Shown piece by piece: positions 1 to 8,322 of a DNA stretch of 43,415 nucleotides. The translations under genes were made by a program, and so were the position numbers. Within the stretch, counting starts at the first letter, position 1, and every line of letters begins with the position of its first letter. The stretch is from Acetobacteraceae bacterium (GTDB taxonomy: Bacteria > Pseudomonadota > Alphaproteobacteria > Acetobacterales > Acetobacteraceae). Under the pieces are notes generated by a model. The model worked only from the letters and a program-made list of their open reading frames with translations. It was not told the DNA's origin and searched no databases. The stretch spans positions 26,821-70,235 of the forward strand of contig DNXO01000014.1 of NCBI GenBank assembly GCA_003506895.1, read 5' to 3'.

Positions 1-25
1 CGTGGATGGCGGGCGCAGGCCCGCC

Positions 26-787
26 ATGACGGTTTCCGCCGGCCGTGCGTCCATCGAAGTGGCTATTTCGCAGCGGCCCCTAACCACCGTTCTGTTCGAT
101 GTCGATGGCGTCCTCGTTGATGCGCCGCATGAACGAGCTTGGCGAGACGCACTGGAGGGTTTCGCGGAACCACAAAGGCTGACAACGCAAATCTACCAGG
201 CGCGCATAGCCGGCAAGCCGCGCCTGATGGGCGCCCGGGCGGCGCTTGAACAATTGGGCGTGCCAGATGCTGGGGCTCAGGCGGTTCTCTATGCCGAGCA
301 GAAGCAAAGGCGGTTTGTGGAACTCGTCATCGCGGGGCAGTTCGCGGCCTTTCCCGATGGCCTGCGGTTTATCCAGGCGGTTCGGGCGCTTGGTTTTCGT
401 ATCGCCGCTGTCTCTTCCTCGAAGAATGCCAATGGAATGATGGCGCGGATCCATGTTGAGTCCGGCGGGACGCTGCTTGACCTGTTCGACGCAAATCTCT
501 GCGGTCGCGAAGTGGCGCGAGGGAAACCCGATCCGACCCTTTTCTTGCTTGCGGCAGCTGAATTAGGCGTTGCGCCCAGGGGGTGCCTGGTTGTCGAGGA
601 TGCCCCAGCCGGTATCGAAGCCGCCAAGGCGGGTGGAATGAAGGCCGTTGGCGTCGCCCGTCTCGGTGATGCGGCTTTGCTTCAGGCGGCGCACGCGGAC
701 TTGGTGGTGACCAGTTTGGATCAGGTCGCGGTCGATGCCCTCGCTATCGGCACACTCAGCGCGCGGCGATCTGAAGGAGCAATGTGA
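26..787 (+). CDS. HAD-family hydrolase, beta-phosphoglucomutase-like
   Basis: This is probably a beta-phosphoglucomutase or related sugar phosphatase, interconverting beta-glucose-1-phosphate and glucose-6-phosphate in the cytoplasm. The HAD nucleophile motif DVDGVLVD lies near the N-terminus, a basic GKPDP motif follows at about two thirds, and the acidic VVEDAPAGIEAAKAGGM motif comes after it, as in subfamily IA enzymes. It ends immediately before the GH65 phosphorylase start, and phosphorylase/beta-PGM pairs are a classic functional unit: the phosphorylase releases beta-Glc1P and the mutase feeds it to glycolysis. The ATG at 26 is used here. The frame is open to the window edge through a GTG at position 2, so the true start could lie further upstream. 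The substrate is inferred from the neighbour. Confidence 0.8.
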   Translation: MTVSAGRASIEVAISQRPLTTVLFDVDGVLVDAPHERAWRDALEGFAEPQRLTTQIYQARIAGKPRLMGARAALEQLGVPDAGAQAVLYAEQKQRRFVELVIAGQFAAFPDGLRFIQAVRALGFRIAAVSSSKNANGMMARIHVESGGTLLDLFDANLCGREVARGKPDPTLFLLAAAELGVAPRGCLVVEDAPAGIEAAKAGGMKAVGVARLGDAALLQAAHADLVVTSLDQVAVDALAIGTLSARRSEGAM

Positions 788-3115
788 ATGCGATATGCGC
801 TGGAACCGACCGCCGGCTCGACCTGGGTACTGGAGGATCATGGGTACGATCCGCTCCGTGAACGTGACGTGGAGGCGCGCTTCGCCATTGGCAACGGTTT
901 CCTCGGCGTGCGGGGCGCGCGCGAGGCAAGCCGTGGCCCGATGTGGGTGCCTTGGATGCAATCCCTCAATTGGGCATCCTGGCCACGGACCTACGTCGCC
1001 GGACTGTTCGACACGCCGAATGTCGAGCCTCCGGTGCCTGTGCTGTTGCCGGTCGCGGACTGGCTTCGCGTGCAGATCCGCCTGAACGAAGAGCCTTTGC
1101 TGCTCCGCTCCGGCACCATGCTTTCGCATTGCCGCATGCTCGACATGCGGCGGGGTGTGATGCTGACCGACTGGCATCACCAAGATCGGCACGGTGTCGT
1201 CGTACGGGTGCGTACCCTCCGCCTCGTCTCGCAATCCCATCGATCGATCGGACTACAGTTTCTGCATTTTGAAATCGAGCGCGGGGGTGTGGACGTAACG
1301 CTTGAAGCGGAATTCGGCGAGGCTGGCGTGGGGCTTGACGCCGTCCGGCTAGAGAAGGAGCTTGGGGTCTGGCGCACCGAGCAATCGGGCAAGGGCCTCG
1401 CGATCGCTGGCGCCGCATCGCTGCGGGTTGGCGGTTCTGAACTGCCGCCTGGCGCCGCCGACCACCTCAAGTGGTCCTGGAACTGGACCTCTGTCCCTGG
1501 TCAGGTGGCATCGCTGGAGCGGTTGGTCGCGATGGTGCGCAGCGACGAGCGGTATATGGACCCCGGACCGCCTGCCACCGAGGCATTGACCCAGGTTCGG
1601 CGGGTTGGCTGGCGTAGAGTGCTGGCGGCACACGAGGCGGCCTGGGCCGAACGATGGTCTCTGAGCGACGTGGAGATCGAGGGCGACGAGGCGGCACAAC
1701 AGGCCCTGCGATTCGCGATCTACCATCTGAACAGCGCGGCCAATCCCACCGATGAGCGCGTTTCGATCGGTGCCCGCGCGCTGACCGGTGACGCCTATTT
1801 AGGTCATGTGTTTTGGGATACCGAAATCTATCTTTTGCCGTTTTACACGTTGACATGGCCCGAGGCGGCACGGGCGCTTCTGATGTATCGCTACCATACG
1901 CTCGACGGCGCCCGTGCGAAGGCGCGGCGGAAAAACTTCCAAGGTGCGCTTTATGCCTGGGAATCGGCCGACACAGGCGAAGAGGCGACCCCAACCCGGC
2001 TGATCGGCTGCGATGGCCGGCCGGTTGATATACTTTGCGGGGAGCAGGAGCAGCACATCAGCGCTGATATCGCTTATGCGGTTTGGCACTACTGGCAGGT
2101 GACCGGCGACGAAGACTTTCTTTGCAAGGCTGGCGCCGAAATCCTGCTGGAGACCGCTCGGTTTTGGGTCAGTCGCGCACAGCCACAGGCAGATGGCTCT
2201 CGTCACATCCGCGGTGTCATCGGGCCGGATGAATATCATGAAAATGTCGATGATAACGCATACACGAATGTAATGGCACGATGGAACATAAGGCGTGCCC
2301 TCGATACGGTTTCCCTCTTACGCGCCAGGTGGCCCGACGACTGGGTAAAGCTTGCCAGGAAGCTTGGTCTTGAAGACCGCGAAGTCGAGCAATGGACCGA
2401 GGCTGCCGCGACGTTGGTTACCGGGTATGACCCTGGAACCGGACTTATCGAGCAATTTGCAGGATTTTTCACGCTCGCCGACGTCGATCTGGCTCACTAC
2501 GAGGGCCGAAGCGTGACGATCGATCAGGTCCTTGGGCTGGAACAGACGAGGAAATCCAAGGTTGTAAAGCAAGCAGACGTCGTTGCGCTTCTTGCCCTGC
2601 TCGACGAAGAATTCGATCGCGCGACGATCGCGGAAAACTTCCGTTACTATGAACCACGATGTGCGCACGACAGTTCGCTCAGCCGTCCAATGCATGCACT
2701 TATCGCCGCCCGGTTGGGCGACACCGAACGGGCACTCCACTATTTTCGGCAGACGGCTGCCATCGATCTTGCGGGTACTGCCGGCGACACGGCCGGCGGT
2801 GTCCACATCGCCGCTCTGGGCGGACTTTGGCAGGTGGCAATACTCGGTTTCGCTGGGCTTTCTCACAAGGGCGGCGTTTTATCCATAAACCCCAATCTTC
2901 CGAGTGCCTGGCTCGCACTCGGGTTTCATATACAGTGGCGCGGGCGGCATCTCGTATTCCGTATTGAGCAACCGGGACCCACACTCACCGCGACGCTTGA
3001 GGCCGGGACGACAATGACGATCGTGGCGGGCGGCAAGGAATATGAGCTTCAGCGTAGCCGGCCTACCACGGTTTCGGTCGGGTCAACCACGGACGTCTGG
3101 GGCGCCAGGACATAG
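788..3115 (+). CDS. GH65 family inverting phosphorylase (maltose/trehalose/kojibiose type)
   Basis: This 775-residue protein is a glycoside hydrolase family 65 enzyme that cleaves an alpha-glucosidic disaccharide with phosphate to give beta-Glc1P and glucose. The N-terminal beta-sandwich spans roughly residues 1-270. The (alpha/alpha)6 barrel follows, with HVFWDTE at about 340-346 and the catalytic acid region GPDEYHEN at about 479-486 (Glu482 is the likely general acid). A KQADVV motif sits near 593, then HDSSLS and GGVHIAALGGLWQ typical of the phosphorylases. The ATG follows the mutase stop directly (TGA then ATG), preceded by GAAGGAGC. Phosphorolysis saves one ATP per disaccharide relative to hydrolysis plus glucokinase, which suits the low-oxygen context. 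Which disaccharide is used cannot be read from the sequence. Confidence 0.9.
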   Translation: MRYALEPTAGSTWVLEDHGYDPLRERDVEARFAIGNGFLGVRGAREASRGPMWVPWMQSLNWASWPRTYVAGLFDTPNVEPPVPVLLPVADWLRVQIRLNEEPLLLRSGTMLSHCRMLDMRRGVMLTDWHHQDRHGVVVRVRTLRLVSQSHRSIGLQFLHFEIERGGVDVTLEAEFGEAGVGLDAVRLEKELGVWRTEQSGKGLAIAGAASLRVGGSELPPGAADHLKWSWNWTSVPGQVASLERLVAMVRSDERYMDPGPPATEALTQVRRVGWRRVLAAHEAAWAERWSLSDVEIEGDEAAQQALRFAIYHLNSAANPTDERVSIGARALTGDAYLGHVFWDTEIYLLPFYTLTWPEAARALLMYRYHTLDGARAKARRKNFQGALYAWESADTGEEATPTRLIGCDGRPVDILCGEQEQHISADIAYAVWHYWQVTGDEDFLCKAGAEILLETARFWVSRAQPQADGSRHIRGVIGPDEYHENVDDNAYTNVMARWNIRRALDTVSLLRARWPDDWVKLARKLGLEDREVEQWTEAAATLVTGYDPGTGLIEQFAGFFTLADVDLAHYEGRSVTIDQVLGLEQTRKSKVVKQADVVALLALLDEEFDRATIAENFRYYEPRCAHDSSLSRPMHALIAARLGDTERALHYFRQTAAIDLAGTAGDTAGGVHIAALGGLWQVAILGFAGLSHKGGVLSINPNLPSAWLALGFHIQWRGRHLVFRIEQPGPTLTATLEAGTTMTIVAGGKEYELQRSRPTTVSVGSTTDVWGART

Positions 3116-3169
3116 AGCCAATAATAGTCGGCGGTGATTAACACCGAAAGTGGCTGTGTGATCATGGCG

Positions 3170-3183
3170 TTGATGTGGGTCAA
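3170..3183 (+). promoter_or_regulatory. FNR/FixK-type box upstream of uspA
   Basis: TTGATGTGGGTCAA fits the TTGAT-N4-ATCAA consensus of FNR/Anr/FixK activators with one half-site change (G for A). It lies in the 167-base gap between the GH65 stop and the Usp start, centred about 106 bases before the ATG. No -10 hexamer is evident at the class II distance; GATAAG at 3221-3226 is a possible -10. Confidence 0.7.
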
Positions 3184-3282
3184 TGCGAATTTGGGTCCGG
3201 CAGGCCAAGCAGTCACCGTCGATAAGGTTCGAACAAAACCAATAACTTTCCATATCGAATACGCTACAGCGCAGAGGAAGCC

Positions 3283-4155
3283 ATGTTCAAATACATCCTT
3301 GTCCCTGCTACCGGCGCGGAGACCGACGCCGCGGTCTTCGCAACAGCCCTTGCTGTCGCGCGCTTGTCGGCTGGCCATCTTGCGTTTCTTCACGTTCGGT
3401 CCGATGCACGGGAGAATCTGCTGGCGATGACAAGCTCGGCCGACATGGGTGGGGGCGGCGGGGACTATTACCGTGTGATCGAGACGCTGGAGCAGATCGA
3501 AGCGGAAAGCCGTGCGAAGGCGATCCAGGCATTCCGGGAACTGTGCGATAAAGAGCAACTTACAATACCGGGTGATCCCTCGCTCTGTCGTCCCTCCGCT
3601 GATTGGACAGAGGCCACCGGACAGAAAGTGTTGCTTATGGCCGAGTATGGACGGGCCGCCGATCTGATCGTGCTCGGACGTGCCAGCGACGGAACGGTGA
3701 CGGAGCGAGACGTATTTGAAGCGTCTCTTCTGCAAACCGGTCGTCCCGTGCTCATCGCGCCACCGAGCGCACCGAGCCAGCTTGTGGACACCGTCGTCAT
3801 CGCCTGGAAGGACAAAGCGGAGGCGGCCCGTGCCGTCGCGGCCGCGAGGCCGTTTATCGAGGCGGCTGACCGGGTCATCATTTTCACCGTCGAGGAAGGG
3901 GTCGAACTCGGCGAGCGGTCCAGCGACAGGCTTCGAAACGCGCTGTCGTGGCACAACCCAAACACAAGCGTGCAACGCCTAAGCCCCGACGGTCGCGCAC
4001 CGGTCGAGGTCTTGCTTGACGCGGCCAGGGCGGTAAAGGCGGACCTTTTGGTGATGGGCGGCTACAGCCATAGCCGGGTGCGGGAGGTGATCTTTGGCGG
4101 GTTCACGCGGCATGTGTTGAACAGGGCTGATCTGCCCATCCTTATGGCGCATTGA
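3283..4155 (+). CDS. Tandem-domain universal stress protein (UspA family)
   Basis: This cytoplasmic protein of 290 residues contains two Usp domains. The first runs from MFKYILVPATG to about residue 165 and includes LIVLGRASDG. The second ends with MGGYSHSRVREVIFGGFTRHVL, which matches the ATP-binding G-x2-G-x9-G-[ST] pattern of ATP-binding Usp proteins. The first domain has a less complete version of that pattern. GAGGAAG sits just before the ATG. An FNR-type box precedes the gene, and the deacetylase gene starts 10 bases after its stop, so it probably heads a transcript with the next three genes. Tandem Usp proteins are hallmark members of low-oxygen and dormancy regulons. The exact role is not known from sequence. 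Confidence 0.9.
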   Translation: MFKYILVPATGAETDAAVFATALAVARLSAGHLAFLHVRSDARENLLAMTSSADMGGGGGDYYRVIETLEQIEAESRAKAIQAFRELCDKEQLTIPGDPSLCRPSADWTEATGQKVLLMAEYGRAADLIVLGRASDGTVTERDVFEASLLQTGRPVLIAPPSAPSQLVDTVVIAWKDKAEAARAVAAARPFIEAADRVIIFTVEEGVELGERSSDRLRNALSWHNPNTSVQRLSPDGRAPVEVLLDAARAVKADLLVMGGYSHSRVREVIFGGFTRHVLNRADLPILMAH

Positions 4156-4165
4156 CCGCGCCAGC

Positions 4166-4960
4166 ATGGGGCTGAGAGGTTTCGGGGTTTGCGTTGCGAT
4201 CGGCACGGCGCTGCTCACCGCCTCGGGCTTTGCCGCCGAACATGCCGACGGCACAGGCGCGATCCTGGTCTATCATCGTTTCGGACTGACCGCGGGCTCC
4301 ACGACCGTTTCGGACGCGGCGCTCGATGAGCAACTCGCCTGGCTTGCTGCCTATGTTCGGGTTGCACCGTTGCGGTCAGTGCTCGACGCGTTGGGGAAAC
4401 GCGCACACTCTTCCGACCGTCCCTGTGTCGCGATCACCGCGGATGACGGTCACCAGTCCATCTATACCGACCTCTATCCACGCATTCTCCGCTATCGGTT
4501 GCCGGTGACGTTGTTTATCTATCCTTCAGCCATCTCCAACGCGCAGTATGCGCTCACGTGGCCGGAACTGACGGAAATGGTCGCTTCCGGCTTGGTCGAT
4601 GTTCAATCGCATACCTATTGGCATCCAAACTTTGAACACGAAAAGGCCCGTCGCTCACCGGCTGATTATAGGGCATTTGTCGATACGCAACTGGTTCGCT
4701 CGAAAACGGTGCTTGAGACGAGGATTGGGCGCAAGGTTGATATGCTGGCGTGGCCGTTTGCCATCTATGATCAGGAATTGGAGTCAGCGGCGGTGAAGGC
4801 TGGCTATACCGCCGGGTTCATTCTCGGCAACCGGGCCGTCCGGCCCGACACCGACAGGCTGGCCCTGCCGCGGTTCTGGGTGTCTGACAGTGACCGCGCG
4901 GCACGCCTGGCTGCCAGGCTGGCGACCGCGTGTCCTGTTCAAACGCAAATGAAACGATAA
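4166..4960 (+). CDS. Exported polysaccharide deacetylase (CE4/NodB domain)
   Basis: This is a predicted secreted or periplasmic de-N-acetylase of 264 residues. An N-terminal hydrophobic segment ends near GFAA (about residue 24), consistent with a signal peptide. The NodB fold is marked by motif 1 TADDG (residues 91-95; Asp93 the likely base, Asp94 a metal ligand) and motif 2 SHTYWH (metal His149 and His153). The short start ILVYHRF resembles PgaB-type deacetylases. Its stop TAA shares its last A with the ATG of the following glycosidase gene, implying translational coupling. Together they resemble a PgaB-like deacetylase/hydrolase pair split over two polypeptides (inference). The substrate is probably an N-acetylated exopolysaccharide or peptidoglycan. 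Confidence 0.85.
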   Translation: MGLRGFGVCVAIGTALLTASGFAAEHADGTGAILVYHRFGLTAGSTTVSDAALDEQLAWLAAYVRVAPLRSVLDALGKRAHSSDRPCVAITADDGHQSIYTDLYPRILRYRLPVTLFIYPSAISNAQYALTWPELTEMVASGLVDVQSHTYWHPNFEHEKARRSPADYRAFVDTQLVRSKTVLETRIGRKVDMLAWPFAIYDQELESAAVKAGYTAGFILGNRAVRPDTDRLALPRFWVSDSDRAARLAARLATACPVQTQMKR

Positions 4961-6240
4961 TGCGTGGAATCCTTGCGGTGCTGCTTTGCCTACTGGTCGG
5001 GGTGCCAGACTGTTACGCGCAGCGGGGGAGAATTGTCGATGCGGTAAGCGGCACCGGGGTTGATAGCGCGACCGTCACACTTGATAGCCGCGTTGTGCAG
5101 GCCGATCCGGATGGGTACTTCGCCCTGAATGGCGCGGCAGGGCCTGTCCTTGCACGTGCGCCCGGCTATCGGGCGTCATCGCTGACGGCCGCTGAAGTCG
5201 CACAGGGAGTGGGGACCCTGAAGCTCACACCGTTTCGGCCAAAGGCACTTTATCTCTCGATGTATGGGATCGGCAGCCAGGTGCTACGGGGCGCCGCGCT
5301 CAAACTCATCCACGATGCGAACCTCAACGCGCTGGTGATCGACGTGAAGGGCGACCGCGGGTTCATCGCGTACCCCACGAACATCGCACTCGCGCATGCG
5401 GCGGGCGCACAACAGGTTATTACGATTCCCGACCTCCCAGCGCTGCTTCGGTCCCTGCACGAGGCCGGACTCTATGCGATCGCACGCATTGTTACGTTCA
5501 AGGACGATCCCCTCGCAACCTCACGGCCGGACCTCGCGGTGAAGCTGCAAAATGGCGCATTGTTCCGTGATCGTGAGGGCCTTGGCTGGACCGACCCGTC
5601 TGCCCAGGAAGTGGCCGACTACAACATTGCCGTGGCGGTCGAGGCCGCGCGGGCTGGCTTCGACGAAATTCAGTTCGATTATCTTCGCTTTCCCGACGCG
5701 CCAAAGGGTATCGCCTTTTCGAGGCTAACCACGCAGGCCAGTCGCCTGGACGCGATTGCCGGCTTCCTTTCCCAGGCGCGCGATCGGTTGGTGCCGTTCA
5801 ACGTCTATGTGTCCGCGGATATCTTCGGTTATGCGTGCTGGAACCTGAACGACACAGGGATCGGGCAGCGGCTGGAAGAGATGATGCCGCTGGTCGATTA
5901 CCTCTCCCCCATGTTGTATCCGTCCGGCTTCCAGTTTGGGATTCCCGGCTATCCTGACCCGATGGCACATCCATATGAAATCGTGCGGCTTTCGCTGGAA
6001 CGCGCCCGCGCCCGATTGGGTGTGTCACCAATTCGCTTTCGGCCATGGCTGCAGGCGTTTAAGGATTATGCCTTCGATCACCGAACATTCGATGCCGGCG
6101 AGGTCACTGCCCAAATCCGTGCCGCGACCGATTTCGGATCAGACGGATGGATGCTGTGGAACCCGCGGAACACATACGGCGATACCGGTTTGGCTCAGGC
6201 CGACGAACGGCCGTCGGAGGCCTCGTTGGCCTGCTTCTGA
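4960..6240 (+). CDS. Exported putative glycoside hydrolase (DUF4015/GHL family)
   Basis: This protein of about 426 residues has a signal peptide (MRGILAVLLCLLVGVPDCYAQ). A small carboxypeptidase-regulatory-like beta domain follows (about 22-85: GRIVDAVSGTGVDSATV to YFALNG), and then a TIM-barrel of the DUF4015 putative glycosidase family. Family marks include KALYLSMYG at the barrel start, NALVIDVKGDRG, the acidic FDEIQFDYLRFPD strand likely holding catalytic Asp residues, and VSADIFGYACWN. The ATG at 4960 overlaps the previous stop by one base; a GTG at 4930 in frame would remove the clean signal peptide. The last 94 bases overlap the start of the next gene. It probably acts on a surface polysaccharide with the adjacent deacetylase; the activity is inferred. 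Confidence 0.8.
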   Translation: MRGILAVLLCLLVGVPDCYAQRGRIVDAVSGTGVDSATVTLDSRVVQADPDGYFALNGAAGPVLARAPGYRASSLTAAEVAQGVGTLKLTPFRPKALYLSMYGIGSQVLRGAALKLIHDANLNALVIDVKGDRGFIAYPTNIALAHAAGAQQVITIPDLPALLRSLHEAGLYAIARIVTFKDDPLATSRPDLAVKLQNGALFRDREGLGWTDPSAQEVADYNIAVAVEAARAGFDEIQFDYLRFPDAPKGIAFSRLTTQASRLDAIAGFLSQARDRLVPFNVYVSADIFGYACWNLNDTGIGQRLEEMMPLVDYLSPMLYPSGFQFGIPGYPDPMAHPYEIVRLSLERARARLGVSPIRFRPWLQAFKDYAFDHRTFDAGEVTAQIRAATDFGSDGWMLWNPRNTYGDTGLAQADERPSEASLACF

Positions 6241-7424
6241 CGCTTTGCAGCGTATCCCCGGCACCAGCCGAGGATCGTTTCGCCGACGTTGGCGATATCG
6301 TCCGCCAAGAGGTTGCGGCGGGGCACGTTCCCGGAGCTGTGGTTCTGGTCGGCCAGAGGGGCAAGATCGTTTATCGCGCGGCGTTTGGTTCCCTGGCCCT
6401 GACACCAGGCATCAAGCCGATGCAGCCGGATGCGATCTTCGATTTGGCATCATTGACCAAAGTCATCGCCACGACGACTGCCGTGATGCAGTTGGTTGAA
6501 GCCAGACGCATCAAACTCGATCAGCCCATCGCGCGTTACTGGCCAGCCTTCGGCCGAGACGGCAAGGCGGGTATTACCGTGCGGCAGTTGCTGACGCATA
6601 CGTCCGGGTTGCGTCCCGATCTTGATCTCACGCACGCCTGGTTCGGCCTGGACGCGGCCTTGGATCGCGTGGTGGCCGAACGCCCACTTAACCCGGCGGG
6701 GAGCCGTTTCCTCTATAGCGACATCAACTTCATCGTGCTCGGCGAACTCGTGCGCCGGGTGAGCGGCGAGCCGCTGGAGACATACGCAAGGCGCCATATT
6801 TTTCGCCCCCTCCATATGACCGATACTGGGTTCCGTCCGCCGCAAGCGGAACGGGATCGCATCGTCCCGACGGATCGGGAGGAGGGCACCATTCGCTGGG
6901 GGGAGGTGCAAGACCCGACAGCCTATCGAATGGGCGGCGTCGCAGGTCATGCCGGCTTGTTCTCCACGGCCGATGATCTCGCCAAGTTCGCCAAGATGCT
7001 GCTCGGTGAAAGTCCCCCTGGCGGCGTGCGTATCCTGCGTGCCGACACGATTGCGGCGATGACCCGGGGGGAGATGCTGCCAGGCGCCGTGGTTCGCGGC
7101 CTCGGATGGGATATCGCGTCGCCTTACGCCGCCGGCATGGACGTCGCTTTCGGTCCGCATACCTTTGGCCACACCGGCTACACCGGGACGTCGGTGTGGA
7201 TCGATCCTGTTCGTCAGTCTTTTCTTATTCTACTGACCAGCCGCCTGCATCCCGACGGGCGTGGCGACGTCAGGCGATTACGGGCACTGGTGGCGCAAGC
7301 CGTTGCCGTCGCTACCCAGCCGGTTGGCGTTACGTCCGTGTCGATAACGCAGCGTGCGACGGGGGCGGTTCAGCCGAACCAATTGTTGGTTCGTGGGCGT
7401 GCGGGGTCACAGGTGGCTCGATAG
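6147..7424 (+). CDS. Exported serine hydrolase, beta-lactamase/class C-like esterase family
   Basis: This 425-residue serine hydrolase is related to penicillin-binding proteins and EstB-type esterases. A basic N-terminus (RRYRFGSGRRTA) and a hydrophobic stretch ending in PAPA-ED suggest export. The SxxK nucleophile motif is in DLASLTKV, the tyrosine motif in YSDINFIVLG, and a GHTGYTG segment stands in for the third motif. The ATG at 6147 (or GTG at 6156) lies inside the preceding gene, giving a 94-base same-strand overlap, and no later start would keep the signal region. The 3' end overlaps the convergent HhH gene by 95 bases. Likely substrates are esters, D-amino-acid peptides or cell-wall fragments; real beta-lactamase activity is not implied. 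Confidence 0.85.
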   Translation: MDAVEPAEHIRRYRFGSGRRTAVGGLVGLLLTLCSVSPAPAEDRFADVGDIVRQEVAAGHVPGAVVLVGQRGKIVYRAAFGSLALTPGIKPMQPDAIFDLASLTKVIATTTAVMQLVEARRIKLDQPIARYWPAFGRDGKAGITVRQLLTHTSGLRPDLDLTHAWFGLDAALDRVVAERPLNPAGSRFLYSDINFIVLGELVRRVSGEPLETYARRHIFRPLHMTDTGFRPPQAERDRIVPTDREEGTIRWGEVQDPTAYRMGGVAGHAGLFSTADDLAKFAKMLLGESPPGGVRILRADTIAAMTRGEMLPGAVVRGLGWDIASPYAAGMDVAFGPHTFGHTGYTGTSVWIDPVRQSFLILLTSRLHPDGRGDVRRLRALVAQAVAVATQPVGVTSVSITQRATGAVQPNQLLVRGRAGSQVAR

Positions 7425-8322
7425 CCTGAGACGGGCCTGTGTTGTCGCCGTAACATTCGGCTTCACGGCCCCGCACCACGCGGCGCCCCTGCGCCGGCCC
7501 CCGCGTTTCCGTTACAACAGTTCGTCGTCCCTCGGGCCTGGCATCGCGGTGGAAGTAAACAACAACCCAGTCGCCACTGTGGCCGAGCTGATGGGCGCGT
7601 GCGGTGTTTGAGTAGAATGCGCTGAAGTGCCAGTCGCCGCGCTCTGTATGCAGTACTGGCAGCCACGCCTCACCGCTGGGATTGAAGCGCTTCGGCGCGA
7701 TTTTACGAAGCGTTCCGGTTGCGGCTTTCTCGCGATATTCACGATCAACGTCGAGCAGCAGCGCAACGTCGGGTTCATCGTCAAGCAGTCGAACCGTTGG
7801 TCTGATCCGCGCCAGCAAGTCCGTGAGGGCACCGCGTACCATGCTCGCCCGCCGCGGACCGACACCCGGCACCTGCGAGAGGCGTCCATCATGGGCGGCG
7901 ATTTCCAGTGCCTCCAGAGAATCAACGTGCAGCGTTTGATGAATCCGGTGCGCGAGCGTGGGGCCGACCCCGGGAATGGAGCCGAACAGCGCTTCCGGAT
8001 CCGCCGTGCCCTTTAGCCGTTCAAGAAAGGTCCATCGTCCGGTTGCCAGCATTTCCGCGACGGCACCGGCGATAGACGCTCCGACGCCTGGTACCGCCTC
8101 CAGCGCGGCGTGGCCCCCGGCTTGCGCCAAGCCACGGATGTCTGTCCCCAGACGTTCGATCGCGTCGGCGGCCCGGCGATAGGCAGAGATACGAAACGGA
8201 TTGGCACCTTGCACCGCCAGCAGGTTCGCTGCCTGCCGCAGCCGCTCCGCGATTTCGGTATTGCTTCGATCCGCGGACCCGCCTGGTTCATTTGCCGGAG
8301 GCGGCGGTGGTTCAGCCGGCAT
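7330..8322 (-). CDS. Helix-hairpin-helix protein with PolX-like N-terminus, no polymerase domain
   Basis: This 330-residue protein begins with a Pro-rich tail, then a Pol-beta 8-kDa-like helical domain (about 20-65, EIAERLRQAANLLAVQ to YRRAADAIERL). Three helix-hairpin-helix motifs follow, VPGVGASIA, IPGVGPTLA and VPGVGPRRA, which bind DNA backbone non-specifically. The family-X palm with its catalytic Asp pair and the PHP exonuclease domain are absent. In their place is a domain with RKIAPKRFNPSGEAWLPVLHTERGDWHFSAFYSNTARAHQLG whose function I do not recognise, and a low-complexity C-terminus. Its start overlaps the DUF3775 gene by 11 bases, so it is the last gene of an FNR-box operon. A DNA-binding or repair accessory role is an inference. 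Confidence 0.8.
   Translation of the reverse strand: MPAEPPPPPANEPGGSADRSNTEIAERLRQAANLLAVQGANPFRISAYRRAADAIERLGTDIRGLAQAGGHAALEAVPGVGASIAGAVAEMLATGRWTFLERLKGTADPEALFGSIPGVGPTLAHRIHQTLHVDSLEALEIAAHDGRLSQVPGVGPRRASMVRGALTDLLARIRPTVRLLDDEPDVALLLDVDREYREKAATGTLRKIAPKRFNPSGEAWLPVLHTERGDWHFSAFYSNTARAHQLGHSGDWVVVYFHRDARPEGRRTVVTETRGPAQGRRVVRGREAECYGDNTGPSQAIEPPVTPHAHEPTIGSAEPPPSHAALSTRT

Noticed and set aside
3131..3146. Small inverted repeat CGGTG-ATTAA-CACCG after the GH65 gene as a terminator
   Set aside because: Only a five-base stem and no T-tract; too weak to call.
3049..3975. Open frame on the minus strand over the uspA region (about 308 codons)
   Set aside because: It is antisense to a clear Usp gene and spans the FNR box; the sequence has no family pattern.
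7330..8322. Calling the HhH protein a family X DNA polymerase
   Set aside because: The palm with its catalytic aspartates and the PHP domain are both missing; only the N-terminal DNA-binding part resembles PolX.
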